From the NCBI GenBank assembly GCA_003599255.1, contig QZJF01000002.1, positions 1 through 45,519 of the forward strand: a DNA stretch of 45,519 nucleotides, written 5' to 3'. Shown here piece by piece: positions 17,757 through 25,064 of this stretch; position 1 is the stretch's first letter, and the number at the start of each line of letters is the position of its first letter. The position numbers and the translations under genes were made by a program. Below the pieces are notes generated by a model. It was not told the DNA's origin. It searched no databases and was given only the letters and a program-made list of their open reading frames with translations. This DNA is from a candidate division WWE3 bacterium. GTDB taxonomy: Bacteria > Patescibacteriota > WWE3 > UBA101185 > UBA10185.

Positions 17757-19394
17757 ATGAATAAAAATATATTAAAAACCGCATTCGTTCTTTCCGCAAT
17801 CTATTTATTTTCCGTTACCGTCAAGGCTGACGACCCGGTTTTATCCACGTCCAGAAAACTTAATCCGTATGCCATAGATCAGTGCTCCACAAGCGAGGTA
17901 ATCCTGGATGTACAGGTGCGTAATGAAGAAGCCCAGGCCAGAGAAAAACTGGACATTGCCCTAATTATGGACCATTCCTACAGCATGTTTGAGTATGGTG
18001 ATGACCGTATGGATGAGGCCCAAATTGCAGCCGTTGAGTTTATAGATAATCTTGACCCGGCTTATGATTATCTCGCGTTAATAAGATTCTCAGAAGATGC
18101 TGAAACCCAAAAGGGCTTAAGAAACTATTATCATTCAATCAAGGACACCATTAATAATTATTATCTTGATGATTTTTCGGGTTATACAAATATCTCAGAG
18201 GCAATAGAGGAATCTATTGATGAACTTACCTCGGATGAATCACGTGATGATGCCATAAAAATAGCTATTCTTTTATCCGACGGAGGAGTAAACAGACCTT
18301 TGAATAACGGAAAAGAAGACATTGGTTATGCCAAATCCAAAGCCATGGATAGCGCAGAAAACGCCCGGGATGAAGATATCATTATTTACACCATAGCATT
18401 AAACGGTCCACAGAATACAGATAAAGAACTGCTCGAAGACATAGCCGATATTACCGGCGGGGAGTCATTTGAGGCAGATGATCTTGACGAACTTATTGAT
18501 GCCTATTCAGATATTGCTTCTACTTTAACCAACATCTTGGGTACAAATGCCGAAGTATACGAGAAGATTCGTAAAGAATTCAATTACGTAAACGGAAGTG
18601 CCGTTCCCACTCCTAACCAGATAAAACACAATGGCGATGGAACTACCGAACTCAGATGGAGTTTCGGAGGACTTGAGGCAGGGGAGCATATAACCGTGAG
18701 ATACAGAATTTCACCTGATGATTCCGGCAATGATCAGAAAATAGCCGTTTATCCTGATTCCGCAATTCAATTTAGAGACAGATGGGGCGGATATCAGAGT
18801 TATCCTTTCCCTCAGGGCGAACTTGATGTCAGTGTCAAAGATTGTTCACCGGACAAAGATGATGACGATGATAACGACGACGATGATGATGACAATGACA
18901 ATGGAGACAATGATGATGACAACGATGGAGATGATAACGACAATGATACCGGTTTGTTATCCGCATTTGGTACAGGCGGACCGTTTTTTCCCGGAGATGT
19001 AGCCGGTGAATCAACTCAGGGATATCTCAGTTCAGGCAGCGAACCAACATCATTTATTGGCGGGTTAAAAAACATTTTCAACGGGGATGTTGCTGGTGCC
19101 GGTTTGTGTGTGGACCCAAGATTCTGGTGGCTGATGTTTGCAGTCCAGGCCATTTTACATGCAATCATTTATATGATTCTAGATAGAAAATTTGTTTCAA
19201 AGCGAAAGTTATTCTATGTAGGACAGATATTGTTAACCGCACTTGCCATGTACTGGTTCTGGAAACACTATTGTCCGCTTTGGGACGTATTGGTAGCGAT
19301 GATAATAGGCTGGCTGGCGACAGGTTTAACTATCAGAAAAGGGAAAAGATTGGTAGCAACAGATCCTGAACAATTGGGTTTGCTTGATAACTGA
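17757..19394 (+). CDS. secreted/membrane-anchored von Willebrand factor A domain protein
   Basis: 545 residues from the ATG at 17757 (a TTG at 17733 is in frame but lies in the T-tract of the terminator). It has a signal peptide, then a VWA domain with a complete MIDAS: Asp72-x-Ser74-x-Ser76 (MDHSYSMF), Thr in SGYTNIS, and Asp in LLSDGGVN. A beta-rich domain follows (TELRWSFGGLEAGEHITVRYRI), then a linker made almost only of Asp, Asn and Gly, and finally three C-terminal transmembrane helices. The metal-binding domain would be displayed outside on a calcium-binding-like stalk. It is likely an adhesion or surface-assembly protein. It lacks the VPEFG tail of its neighbours. Confidence 0.82.
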   Translation: MNKNILKTAFVLSAIYLFSVTVKADDPVLSTSRKLNPYAIDQCSTSEVILDVQVRNEEAQAREKLDIALIMDHSYSMFEYGDDRMDEAQIAAVEFIDNLDPAYDYLALIRFSEDAETQKGLRNYYHSIKDTINNYYLDDFSGYTNISEAIEESIDELTSDESRDDAIKIAILLSDGGVNRPLNNGKEDIGYAKSKAMDSAENARDEDIIIYTIALNGPQNTDKELLEDIADITGGESFEADDLDELIDAYSDIASTLTNILGTNAEVYEKIRKEFNYVNGSAVPTPNQIKHNGDGTTELRWSFGGLEAGEHITVRYRISPDDSGNDQKIAVYPDSAIQFRDRWGGYQSYPFPQGELDVSVKDCSPDKDDDDDNDDDDDDNDNGDNDDDNDGDDNDNDTGLLSAFGTGGPFFPGDVAGESTQGYLSSGSEPTSFIGGLKNIFNGDVAGAGLCVDPRFWWLMFAVQAILHAIIYMILDRKFVSKRKLFYVGQILLTALAMYWFWKHYCPLWDVLVAMIIGWLATGLTIRKGKRLVATDPEQLGLLDN

Positions 19395-19460
19395 TAGTAC
19401 CACTAAATAATGCTACCCGGTTATTTACCGATGTGACAGTTAAAGATATATAGAGAGAAA

Positions 19461-19494
19461 TTGACTTATATCGGTTAAGAGGGTAATCTTACCC
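19461..19494 (+). promoter_or_regulatory. promoter with perfect palindrome on the -10 box, upstream of the first VPEFG protein
   Basis: TTGACT at 19461-19466, 17-nt spacer, TAATCT at 19484-19489. GGGTAA-TC-TTACCC at 19481-19494 is a perfect inverted repeat centred on the -10 box and is a likely operator. Confidence 0.6.
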
Positions 19495-19521
19495 ATAGTC
19501 TATAAATTTGGGGCTATAAAT

Positions 19522-19980
19522 ATGAAAAAAGTTTTTGATAGTTCCACTGCCTCAAAAATCTCAGTATTTGGTTTAATATTCGCATTAACAATCGCCCCGG
19601 TATTTGCGGAGGCTCCCGATCTTGTAGGAGTTTTCGGTAAAGTTACAGGACCCGGCGGCAACGTAAGCGGAGCTGATGTAGAAGTAATCTGCGGAGACCT
19701 AAGTGATAACACAACCACAAACGGTGGCGGCAGTTATTATGTTACTTTCAATCAAACCGAGTTGTGCCACGAAGGTACAATCGTAACGGTCAATGCCTCC
19801 AAGGAAGGCCTATCCGGTTCCAATACAAGTGCAGTAGCTGAGGATCCCAGAAAAGCCAAAGTCGACGTTTTCATCTCTGCCAACGAAGTTCCTGAGTTCG
19901 GTCTAATCACCGGAGCAGTAGCAGGTCTTGCATCGGCAGGTTCTTATCTTGCATTAAAGAGAAGAAGCAAAAAAGCATAA
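19522..19980 (+). CDS. secreted carboxypeptidase-regulatory-like protein with C-terminal VPEFG sorting tail
   Basis: 152 residues. The N-terminal signal peptide ends near VFAEA. A single beta-sandwich of the CarboxypepD_reg type follows (VFGKVTGPGGNVSGADVEVIC, then GGSYYVTF), with two cysteines (ICGD, ELCHEG) that could pair. Residues 122-152 are a tripartite sorting signal: EVPEFGL, a hydrophobic helix rich in Gly and Ala, then KRRSKKA. This fits the PEP-CTERM style of exosortase substrate, closest to the PEFG-CTERM form known in Thaumarchaeota. It is a paralogue of the next gene and lies near the exosortase gene, its likely processing enzyme. Confidence 0.82.
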   Translation: MKKVFDSSTASKISVFGLIFALTIAPVFAEAPDLVGVFGKVTGPGGNVSGADVEVICGDLSDNTTTNGGGSYYVTFNQTELCHEGTIVTVNASKEGLSGSNTSAVAEDPRKAKVDVFISANEVPEFGLITGAVAGLASAGSYLALKRRSKKA

Positions 19981-20000
19981 TATAGGTTATAATGCCTATA
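19981..20000 (+). promoter_or_regulatory. -10 box bracketed by a TATAGG inverted repeat
   Basis: TATAAT (19988-19993) lies between TATAGG (19981-19986) and CCTATA (19995-20000). The next ATG is 9 nt after the -10 box. This could give the second VPEFG protein its own nearly leaderless, regulated transcript. Confidence 0.45.
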
Positions 20001-20002
20001 AG

Positions 20003-20458
20003 ATGATAAATAAGAAACCCGGTCTGAAAACACTTAATATCGGAATCAGATTTTTGATGTTGGGTGTTTTGATGGCCGGGTTTATTTTTGCCCAAAGTTT
20101 TGAGGTTAAAGGCAGGGTTAGAGATGCCTTAGGAAATGATATTCCTCATGCGATTGTTACGGCCGTCTGCGGTGAGCAGGTCAAAACTACCGAGGCCGCG
20201 GGGAATGGGTTTTATTCATTTAACTTCAGTACAGACGATTGCCCGGAAGGAAGCCCCCTTGTTGTTACAGCGGAAGATCCCGAGACAGGTGAAACAGGTC
20301 AAAATAGCGGAACATTCGGTGGGGCAACCCAGGTATTAGACATAGTTATAGGAGGTGCAGAAGTTCCTGAGTTCGGATTGGTTGCCGGAAGTATTGCAGC
20401 TCTTGCCTCCGCCGGTGCATATCTTGCTCTAAAAAGAAAAGCCTCCAAATCCCTCTAA
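20003..20458 (+). CDS. second secreted protein with C-terminal VPEFG sorting tail
   Basis: 151 residues, paralogous to the preceding gene over its full length. A signal anchor (FLMLGVLMAGFIFAQSF) is followed by a CarboxypepD_reg-like beta-sandwich (VKGRVRDALGNDIPHAIVTAVCG, then GFYSFNFST) with two cysteines. Residues 120-151 repeat the sorting tail: EVPEFGL, a Gly/Ala-rich helix and KRKASKSL. The upstream protein has the same EVPEFGL start and a near-identical SAGxYLALKR end. After cleavage the mature domain of about 95 residues would be attached to another surface group. Confidence 0.82.
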   Translation: MINKKPGLKTLNIGIRFLMLGVLMAGFIFAQSFEVKGRVRDALGNDIPHAIVTAVCGEQVKTTEAAGNGFYSFNFSTDDCPEGSPLVVTAEDPETGETGQNSGTFGGATQVLDIVIGGAEVPEFGLVAGSIAALASAGAYLALKRKASKSL

Positions 20459-20465
20459 ACCAGCA

Positions 20466-20501
20466 CTATAGGTTGACTATATCTTACTTTTTTGTTATAA
20501 T
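20466..20501 (+). promoter_or_regulatory. CTATAGG-tagged consensus promoter of the zinc-ribbon membrane gene
   Basis: CTATAGG (20466-20472) abuts TTGACT (20473-20478); a 17-nt spacer leads to TATAAT (20496-20501), which also has the TGT extension. The leader holds a weak CACG...CGTG pairing followed by TCTTTTTTC (about 20518-20547). Confidence 0.75.
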
Positions 20502-20571
20502 GACAGCATCCAAATTTCACGTACCCAAAAAATCCGTGTCTTTTTTCTAGATGTAGAAAGGGAGATTTGAA

Positions 20572-20973
20572 ATGTCGCAGAGAAATCAACCTTGTCCGCA
20601 GTGCGGAGCACCTTTGGATGATGATGGCTACTGCCGTTACCACCAAGGCTCACGTGCTGAAGTACCTGTCACTGTTTCCCCGGCGGAAACTTACTTCATT
20701 GTGAAACCGACGCCACGACTCATTCCGGAAGCATTATTGCCGGTAGCGCTGGTACTGTTTATGATCAGTGTTTTCTATGTATTTCTGGGAAACACTCTGG
20801 AGCTTTACGAGATCGGCGAACTTACCAATCTGGTCATGCTCCTCGTTAAAGCAGTAACCGCATGGATAATTGCGATCTACAATTTCGAACGAAACAAGGT
20901 TCTGCTTTCCGTGCTGTTTTCGATCAACGCGGTCCTGGGCACCCTCGTTTTCGTACTGAATCTGATTGGCTAA
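20572..20973 (+). CDS. small zinc-ribbon membrane protein of unknown function
   Basis: 133 residues with an AAAGGGAG ribosome site. The N-terminus has a short zinc-ribbon-like knuckle (CPQCGAPLDDDGYCRYH), then three transmembrane helices (LLPVALVLFMISVFYVFL; TNLVMLLVKAVTAWIIAIY; a third at the C-terminal end). I do not recognise the family. It has its own CTATAGG promoter and terminator, and G+C-rich codons compared with the flanking genes. It lies between the VPEFG substrates and the exosortase, which suggests but does not show a linked role. Confidence 0.72.
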   Translation: MSQRNQPCPQCGAPLDDDGYCRYHQGSRAEVPVTVSPAETYFIVKPTPRLIPEALLPVALVLFMISVFYVFLGNTLELYEIGELTNLVMLLVKAVTAWIIAIYNFERNKVLLSVLFSINAVLGTLVFVLNLIG

Positions 20974-21014
20974 CGCAAATTTTCTGCATCTCCGGAAAAT
21001 ACCCGGCGTTTCAA

Positions 21015-21032
21015 CCTATATTTCAATATAGG
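21015..21032. repeat. perfect inverted repeat in the leader/intergenic region
   Basis: CCTATAT-TTCA-ATATAGG, a 7-bp perfect palindrome arm on each side. It contains the TATAGG half found in nearby promoters. It may be an operator or part of the 3' end of the preceding transcript. Confidence 0.4.
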
Positions 21033-21093
21033 GGAGTTTTCGATAAAACTGCAATACCCAAGCAAATAATGGAAATTGTTTGTTTAGGAGAAG

Positions 21094-21122
21094 AAACGAC
21101 TCGGGAACGGGTCGTTTTTTTT
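21094..21122 (+). terminator. intrinsic terminator after the zinc-ribbon membrane gene
   Basis: A 10-bp stem (21094-21103 with 21108-21117, one G-U) closed by a GGAA loop and followed by a run of T. It separates the zinc-ribbon gene from the exosortase gene. Confidence 0.88.
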
Positions 21123-21147
21123 GAAATTTGTTGTAAAATCAGCCTAA

Positions 21148-22071
21148 ATGGTGAAATATGGTAAAGGTTTCAAAAACTTAATAGCAAGAATCCTGGTCTT
21201 TTTGGGGCTTTTTGTAGTGATATCCGGAATTACCGGTCCCTGGATTATAGGCACCAAATTGTTGTATGGTTTTCATTTTTATATATATGGCAACATGGGC
21301 AAGGTGCTTTTGCTGGGGTCAATAGCCTTTCTTATTCTGGCCAAAGATAAAATCACAAGCTTTCCATACTTTAAATTCAATAAATCAAGCCTGTTTTTTA
21401 TTTTGCTCGGTTTTGCGTTTATTCCGGTATTTTTTGTACTGGCCAAACAGCTTTTGTTGTTTTCCGCATTTAATGTTCATTTAATGTTGTCGCTGTATAC
21501 TCACTTTATTTTGCTGTTTTCAGTGTTTTTGGTGGGGTACGGTGTTTTTGGCAATGACCTTATCAATTACTTTTTCCGCGAATATTGGCGGGAGATCAAG
21601 ATCTGCCTGGGGTTTGCGGTTCTGATGTATTTTGCCATTTTTCAGGTATGGAAGCTTTGGCCGATTTTCAGCAAAATCGTGCTGTATGCCGTAACTTTTT
21701 TGTTTGGTCTGACGTACACCAATGTGACGGTTCATCAGCCTTATACCCTGGTGGTTAATAACTTTGCGGTCAAGATACTACAGGCATGTTCAGGTGTTGA
21801 TTCCATGTTTTTGTTCACCAGTTTATATGTATTTATTGGGCTTGTAGACTGGAAGGTTTTAAATCACAAAAAGTATTTTTTGCTGTTTCTGCCGGCGTTG
21901 GCAGGGCTCTTTCTGGTCAATATACTCAGAATCTACCTTATTATATTAATAGGAGTTTGGGGGTATCAGGAGCTGTCATTGAAACTATTCCATACCTACG
22001 CCGGGTTGCTGTTTTTTGTGGCATATTTTTTGGTTTTTCTCAAACTCAGTTATTCCAGGATTCGAAAATAA
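21148..22071 (+). CDS. exosortase/archaeosortase-family cysteine transpeptidase
   Basis: 307 residues, almost wholly membrane: about 8-9 helices. The catalytic triad of the family is in place in its usual order: Cys214 in ILQACSGVDSMFLF, Arg261 in LVNILRIYLII, and His282 in LFHTYAGLLFFVAYF. These enzymes cleave C-terminal tripartite sorting tails outside the membrane and pass the protein to another molecule. Two genes with such tails (EVPEFGL-helix-KRR) lie 1-1.6 kb upstream, so they are the natural substrates. No Shine-Dalgarno is seen; TAAAAT lies 8 nt before the ATG. The N-terminal half is divergent, so the named exosortase subtype cannot be given. Confidence 0.88.
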   Translation: MVKYGKGFKNLIARILVFLGLFVVISGITGPWIIGTKLLYGFHFYIYGNMGKVLLLGSIAFLILAKDKITSFPYFKFNKSSLFFILLGFAFIPVFFVLAKQLLLFSAFNVHLMLSLYTHFILLFSVFLVGYGVFGNDLINYFFREYWREIKICLGFAVLMYFAIFQVWKLWPIFSKIVLYAVTFLFGLTYTNVTVHQPYTLVVNNFAVKILQACSGVDSMFLFTSLYVFIGLVDWKVLNHKKYFLLFLPALAGLFLVNILRIYLIILIGVWGYQELSLKLFHTYAGLLFFVAYFLVFLKLSYSRIRK

Positions 22072-22079
22072 CACAACCA

Positions 22080-22115
22080 CTATAGGTTGACATATCAACA
22101 TCTTTACAATACAAT
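22080..22115 (+). promoter_or_regulatory. CTATAGG-tagged consensus promoter, copy 2
   Basis: CTATAGG (22080-22086) abuts TTGACA (22087-22092), then a 17-nt spacer and TACAAT (22110-22115). It drives the first of the duplicated four-helix membrane genes. Confidence 0.75.
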
Positions 22116-22162
22116 TCGGTTTATCGTTTCCTATTACGCATAATAAAAAGGAGAGGAAGATT

Positions 22163-22633
22163 ATGATGTCAAAAAGGGACTCAAAGGTCCTGCTGTTAGG
22201 ACTGATTTTGGACTTTTTGATCGTCCTGGTCCTGTTTTCCACCGCGTTAAACACATTTATGGGAGCTGTGCTTTACGTGGCGCATTTCTTTGTAGGGGGG
22301 ACACTTGTCTTCCTTGTCAAAGCATGGGTTATTGACGGAATCCGCGATTGGGATTCATTAAGTAACCTCGCCGATTATTTCTGGATTAAGACCTTTGCCT
22401 GGACGATTATCTCCGGTGTTGCAGTGGTCTATAATCCATTCGTGTCTGCTCCCCCTGTTTTCAATGCAGTCGGCATTGCATGGGCAGCAATCAAGGGTGT
22501 TTTTCTCTATACACCGCCCATGGCATATCTGTTCTCTATGGGTATGCAGGATAAGCTTTTGGAGCTTGATGAAAGAATCCGAAAGATTATTGCCGAGCGA
22601 AAGGAAAGGGAAACTCAAGATTCTGAGATCTGA
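22163..22633 (+). CDS. small four-helix membrane protein, family member 1
   Basis: 156 residues with an AGGAGAGGAAG ribosome site; ATG at 22163 or 22166. Four transmembrane helices are followed by a charged coiled tail (MQDKLLELDERIRKIIAERKERETQ). Family unknown to me. It shares its layout with the two genes downstream: two helices, a VKAWVIDG-like turn (KW-type motif), a short loop, two more helices, then a charged cytosolic helix. It is enclosed by a CTATAGG promoter and the first copy of a 44-nt repeated terminator, so it is a one-gene unit. Its position right after the exosortase gene suggests a partner role, by inference only. Confidence 0.72.
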   Translation: MMSKRDSKVLLLGLILDFLIVLVLFSTALNTFMGAVLYVAHFFVGGTLVFLVKAWVIDGIRDWDSLSNLADYFWIKTFAWTIISGVAVVYNPFVSAPPVFNAVGIAWAAIKGVFLYTPPMAYLFSMGMQDKLLELDERIRKIIAERKERETQDSEI

Positions 22634-22647
22634 CACTGCTGCAGAAA

Positions 22648-22691
22648 ACGCGTTGATAGCTGACCAACCGGTCGCGACCCAACGCGTTTTT
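22648..22691 (+). terminator. 44-nt repeated terminator, copy 1
   Basis: Outer stem ACGCGTTG (from 22648) with CAACGCGT, inner GACC...GGTC, and a long T-run. The whole 44 nt is repeated exactly at 23709-23752. Confidence 0.88.
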
Positions 22692-22719
22692 TTATTTCCC
22701 GACTTTTTCGCCAGTCTTG

Positions 22720-22756
22720 CTATAGGTTTGACTATCGAGCCCGAAATACGTATAAT
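22720..22756 (+). promoter_or_regulatory. CTATAGG-tagged consensus promoter, copy 3
   Basis: CTATAGG (22720-22726), one T, TTGACT (22728-22733), 17-nt spacer, TATAAT (22751-22756). It drives the second four-helix unit. Confidence 0.75.
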
Positions 22757-22819
22757 CCTTACCATCAAGCAATCACACTAAAAAAAGCATATAGGAACTA
22801 GAAGAAAGAGGAGGTTTTG

Positions 22820-23278
22820 ATGGATCTCAAGACTACCGAGTTTCAGATCATTAAGGGTTATTTCTATTCCCTGGGTGTCACGATCCTGTTTCTGATGGGG
22901 GCGCTTTTCTTCAACGCGCCTGATACCGTCTTATACATCATATTGGCAATTCAGCTGCTGATTGGTGTGCCAATGATGGTGCTCATCGAAAAATGGATTG
23001 TTGCCGAGGGTCGGAGAAAACCAGCCACTCGCAAGCTGGCCAAGATGTTCTGGCCGGGTGTACTTGGCATTGTGGCATTGTTCTACGCGCTGGTTTTGAT
23101 CGTGACCTTTCCTAAGTTACCGCCCGGATCGTCGCTGTTCGACGTCTTATACGGCTTTGTACTGGGTTCGATATCTTTTGTTCCCTTACTGGCCTTTGGC
23201 GGCGCCGTGATGGTCATGAGAAAACTGGAGCGGGTCTATAAGCAAGAAGAGGAGGATTTTTTCAGATGTTTGACCTGA
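22820..23278 (+). CDS. small four-helix membrane protein, family member 2
   Basis: 152 residues from the ATG at 22820, behind a GAGGAGG ribosome site (a TTG just before it is in frame but too close to the site). Four membrane helices; the turn after helix 2 reads VLIEKWIVAEG, matching VKAWVIDG of the upstream gene, and the C-terminal helix is charged (VMRKLERVYKQEEED). Family unknown to me. The 3' end overlaps the start of the next gene by 13 nt, so these two are coupled. Confidence 0.7.
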   Translation: MDLKTTEFQIIKGYFYSLGVTILFLMGALFFNAPDTVLYIILAIQLLIGVPMMVLIEKWIVAEGRRKPATRKLAKMFWPGVLGIVALFYALVLIVTFPKLPPGSSLFDVLYGFVLGSISFVPLLAFGGAVMVMRKLERVYKQEEEDFFRCLT

Positions 23279-23700
23279 TAAGGTTGGCGTTTAGAACAAT
23301 ATTTCTCCTGTCTACCAGGTTTATCCCGCTGATAACTGCCTTTTATCTGGTGGAACATGAGCCGGCGCACCGTTTTATAGACAACCTGATGTACTTTCAG
23401 TTTCTATATTGTGCCGGAATCACATTATCCATCTGGGTAGCATCGTGGCTGATGTCCCGGAAGATATCCAAAGCAGGAGGTTACGTAGGATTTGCCGATA
23501 CCATGGGAGTACCGTGGGTTCTTACCACTGTACTTGTAGGTGAGCCGCTGTTGTTTCTGCTTTTCTTGCCGGAAAATCCTCTGGCGGGCAGATATGTTGC
23601 GGCAGGAATGCTGTGGTTCTTTCTTCCTATGGCTGTTGCGCATTTGGAATACACCGAGCGTGAAGTGTCCCAAAAGGCGTCCGAATCCAAGGAAGAATAG
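23266..23700 (+). CDS. small four-helix membrane protein, family member 3
   Basis: 144 residues starting inside the 3' end of the previous gene, with GAGGAGG about 10 nt before the ATG. Four membrane helices, the turn after helix 2 is WVASWLMSRK, and the C-terminal tail is charged (HLEYTEREVSQKASESKEE). The same layout as the two preceding proteins suggests a divergent tandem family. It ends 9 nt before the second copy of the 44-nt terminator. Confidence 0.7.
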   Translation: MFDLIRLAFRTIFLLSTRFIPLITAFYLVEHEPAHRFIDNLMYFQFLYCAGITLSIWVASWLMSRKISKAGGYVGFADTMGVPWVLTTVLVGEPLLFLLFLPENPLAGRYVAAGMLWFFLPMAVAHLEYTEREVSQKASESKEE

Positions 23701-23708
23701 TTCAAAAG

Positions 23709-23752
23709 ACGCGTTGATAGCTGACCAACCGGTCGCGACCCAACGCGTTTTT
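23709..23752 (+). terminator. 44-nt repeated terminator, copy 2
   Basis: Identical over 44 nt to 22648-22691: stem ACGCGTTG with CAACGCGT and an inner GACC/GGTC stem, then TTTTT. The exact match suggests recent duplication or gene conversion. Confidence 0.88.
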
Positions 23753-23798
23753 CATTCATAAAGCGGCCGGGGGCCGTAAGTAATATAATAGGAAAGTT

Positions 23799-25049
23799 AT
23801 GTGGGCATTTGCAAAAAAGACTTTTACACATTTTTATAATGATTCGCTATACCGGAATTCGGTGTATTTGATGTTAAGTACAGCGGTAATGGCTGCGTTT
23901 GGTTTTGTATTCTGGCTGGTTAATGCCAGGTTTTATTCCGCGGAGCAGATTGGCCTGGCTACAACTTTGATATCAGTTGCTTCGTTTATTACAAATTTTT
24001 CAATGCTGGGGTTTAATAATTCTTTAGTTAGGTTCTTGCCAACTTCAAATAATAAGAACGAAAAGATTAATACGGGTTTTACTTTGATTATTATTGCTAC
24101 GGTTATTTTGTCGCTTGGTTTTATAATAGGTCTTCCATATTTTTCTCCAAGGTTGATGTTTTTAAGAGAGCATATTGTTTTTGAAATTTTGTTTGTTTTG
24201 TTTATGGTGTTTGCGTCTTTGAATAGTATTGTGGATACGGTTTTTGTTGCTTATAGGTCGTCGGTTTATGTTTTAATTAAAAACACTTTGTGGAGTATTC
24301 TCAAGTTGTCTCTTCCTTTGTTTTTTATTTATCTTGGAGCATGGGGGATTTTTTCTTCTATTTCTATTGCTACTATTGTTGCGGCTTTGTTTAGTGTGTT
24401 GGTGCTTGTGAAAAAGTTTGCTTACAGGCCGGGATTAAGAGTGAGCAGGGAAGTGGTAAAGAAGCTGGGAACATATTCTACAGGTAACTACATAGCGGGT
24501 ATAATCGGGGGACTTCCAACAATGATTCTGCCTGTGATGATTACAAACAGATTGGGACCGGAGATGGCTGCGTACTATTACATGCCGATGATGATTGCGA
24601 ATTTGCTTTATATTATTCCTCAGGCTACTGCGAGGAGTTTTTTTGCGGAGGGTTCATATAGTGAGTCGAACTTAAGAAGTTACTATACTAGTTATGTGAG
24701 GATAAACATTTTATTATTAGTTCCAGCAGCTATACTACTATATTCTTTTGGGTATCAGATACTATCATTGTTTGGTTTAAGGTATGCGACTGGAGGCTAC
24801 GGTTTACTGAAATTGTTATTAATTACAAGCATACTCATTGTTATAAACTCGCTAGGTACCGCAATTTTGAATATTAATCGGAGAATATCAAAACTTGTAT
24901 TCATCAATCTTTTGTTTGCTTCACTGTTGTTAATTTTGATTAATACATTAAATACAAATGACCTTATTGGTGTTGGTACGTCTTGGCTATTCTCTCACTT
25001 TCTTGTATCGGGCGTGTATATATTTATATTCAGAAAGTTGTCTATGTAA
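23799..25049 (+). CDS. polysaccharide flippase (Wzx/MATE-like, MOP superfamily)
   Basis: 416 residues, about 12 transmembrane helices, with the N-terminal FYSAEQIGLATTLISVASFI block typical of lipid-linked oligosaccharide flippases. It would move undecaprenyl-linked glycan units to the outside for the locus on the opposite strand. The start ATG at 23799 has TATAAT 9 nt upstream and an AGGAAAG run. The stretch from about 24000 to 24440 is extremely rich in TTT, GTT and TTG codons, unlike both ends of the gene. It is convergent with the glycosidase gene, with 15 nt between stops. Confidence 0.85.
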   Translation: MWAFAKKTFTHFYNDSLYRNSVYLMLSTAVMAAFGFVFWLVNARFYSAEQIGLATTLISVASFITNFSMLGFNNSLVRFLPTSNNKNEKINTGFTLIIIATVILSLGFIIGLPYFSPRLMFLREHIVFEILFVLFMVFASLNSIVDTVFVAYRSSVYVLIKNTLWSILKLSLPLFFIYLGAWGIFSSISIATIVAALFSVLVLVKKFAYRPGLRVSREVVKKLGTYSTGNYIAGIIGGLPTMILPVMITNRLGPEMAAYYYMPMMIANLLYIIPQATARSFFAEGSYSESNLRSYYTSYVRINILLLVPAAILLYSFGYQILSLFGLRYATGGYGLLKLLLITSILIVINSLGTAILNINRRISKLVFINLLFASLLLILINTLNTNDLIGVGTSWLFSHFLVSGVYIFIFRKLSM

Positions 25050-25064
25050 ATTTCTGACCCAATC

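Noticed and set aside
22395-22781. 128-codon plus-strand frame across the end of the first four-helix gene
   Set aside because: It runs through the 44-nt terminator and the next promoter and has no ribosome site.
22648-23752. CRISPR or mobile-element reading of the 44-nt direct repeat
   Set aside because: Only two copies, about 1 kb apart, each at the 3' end of a gene and with full terminator structure; no spacers, target-site duplications or transposase.
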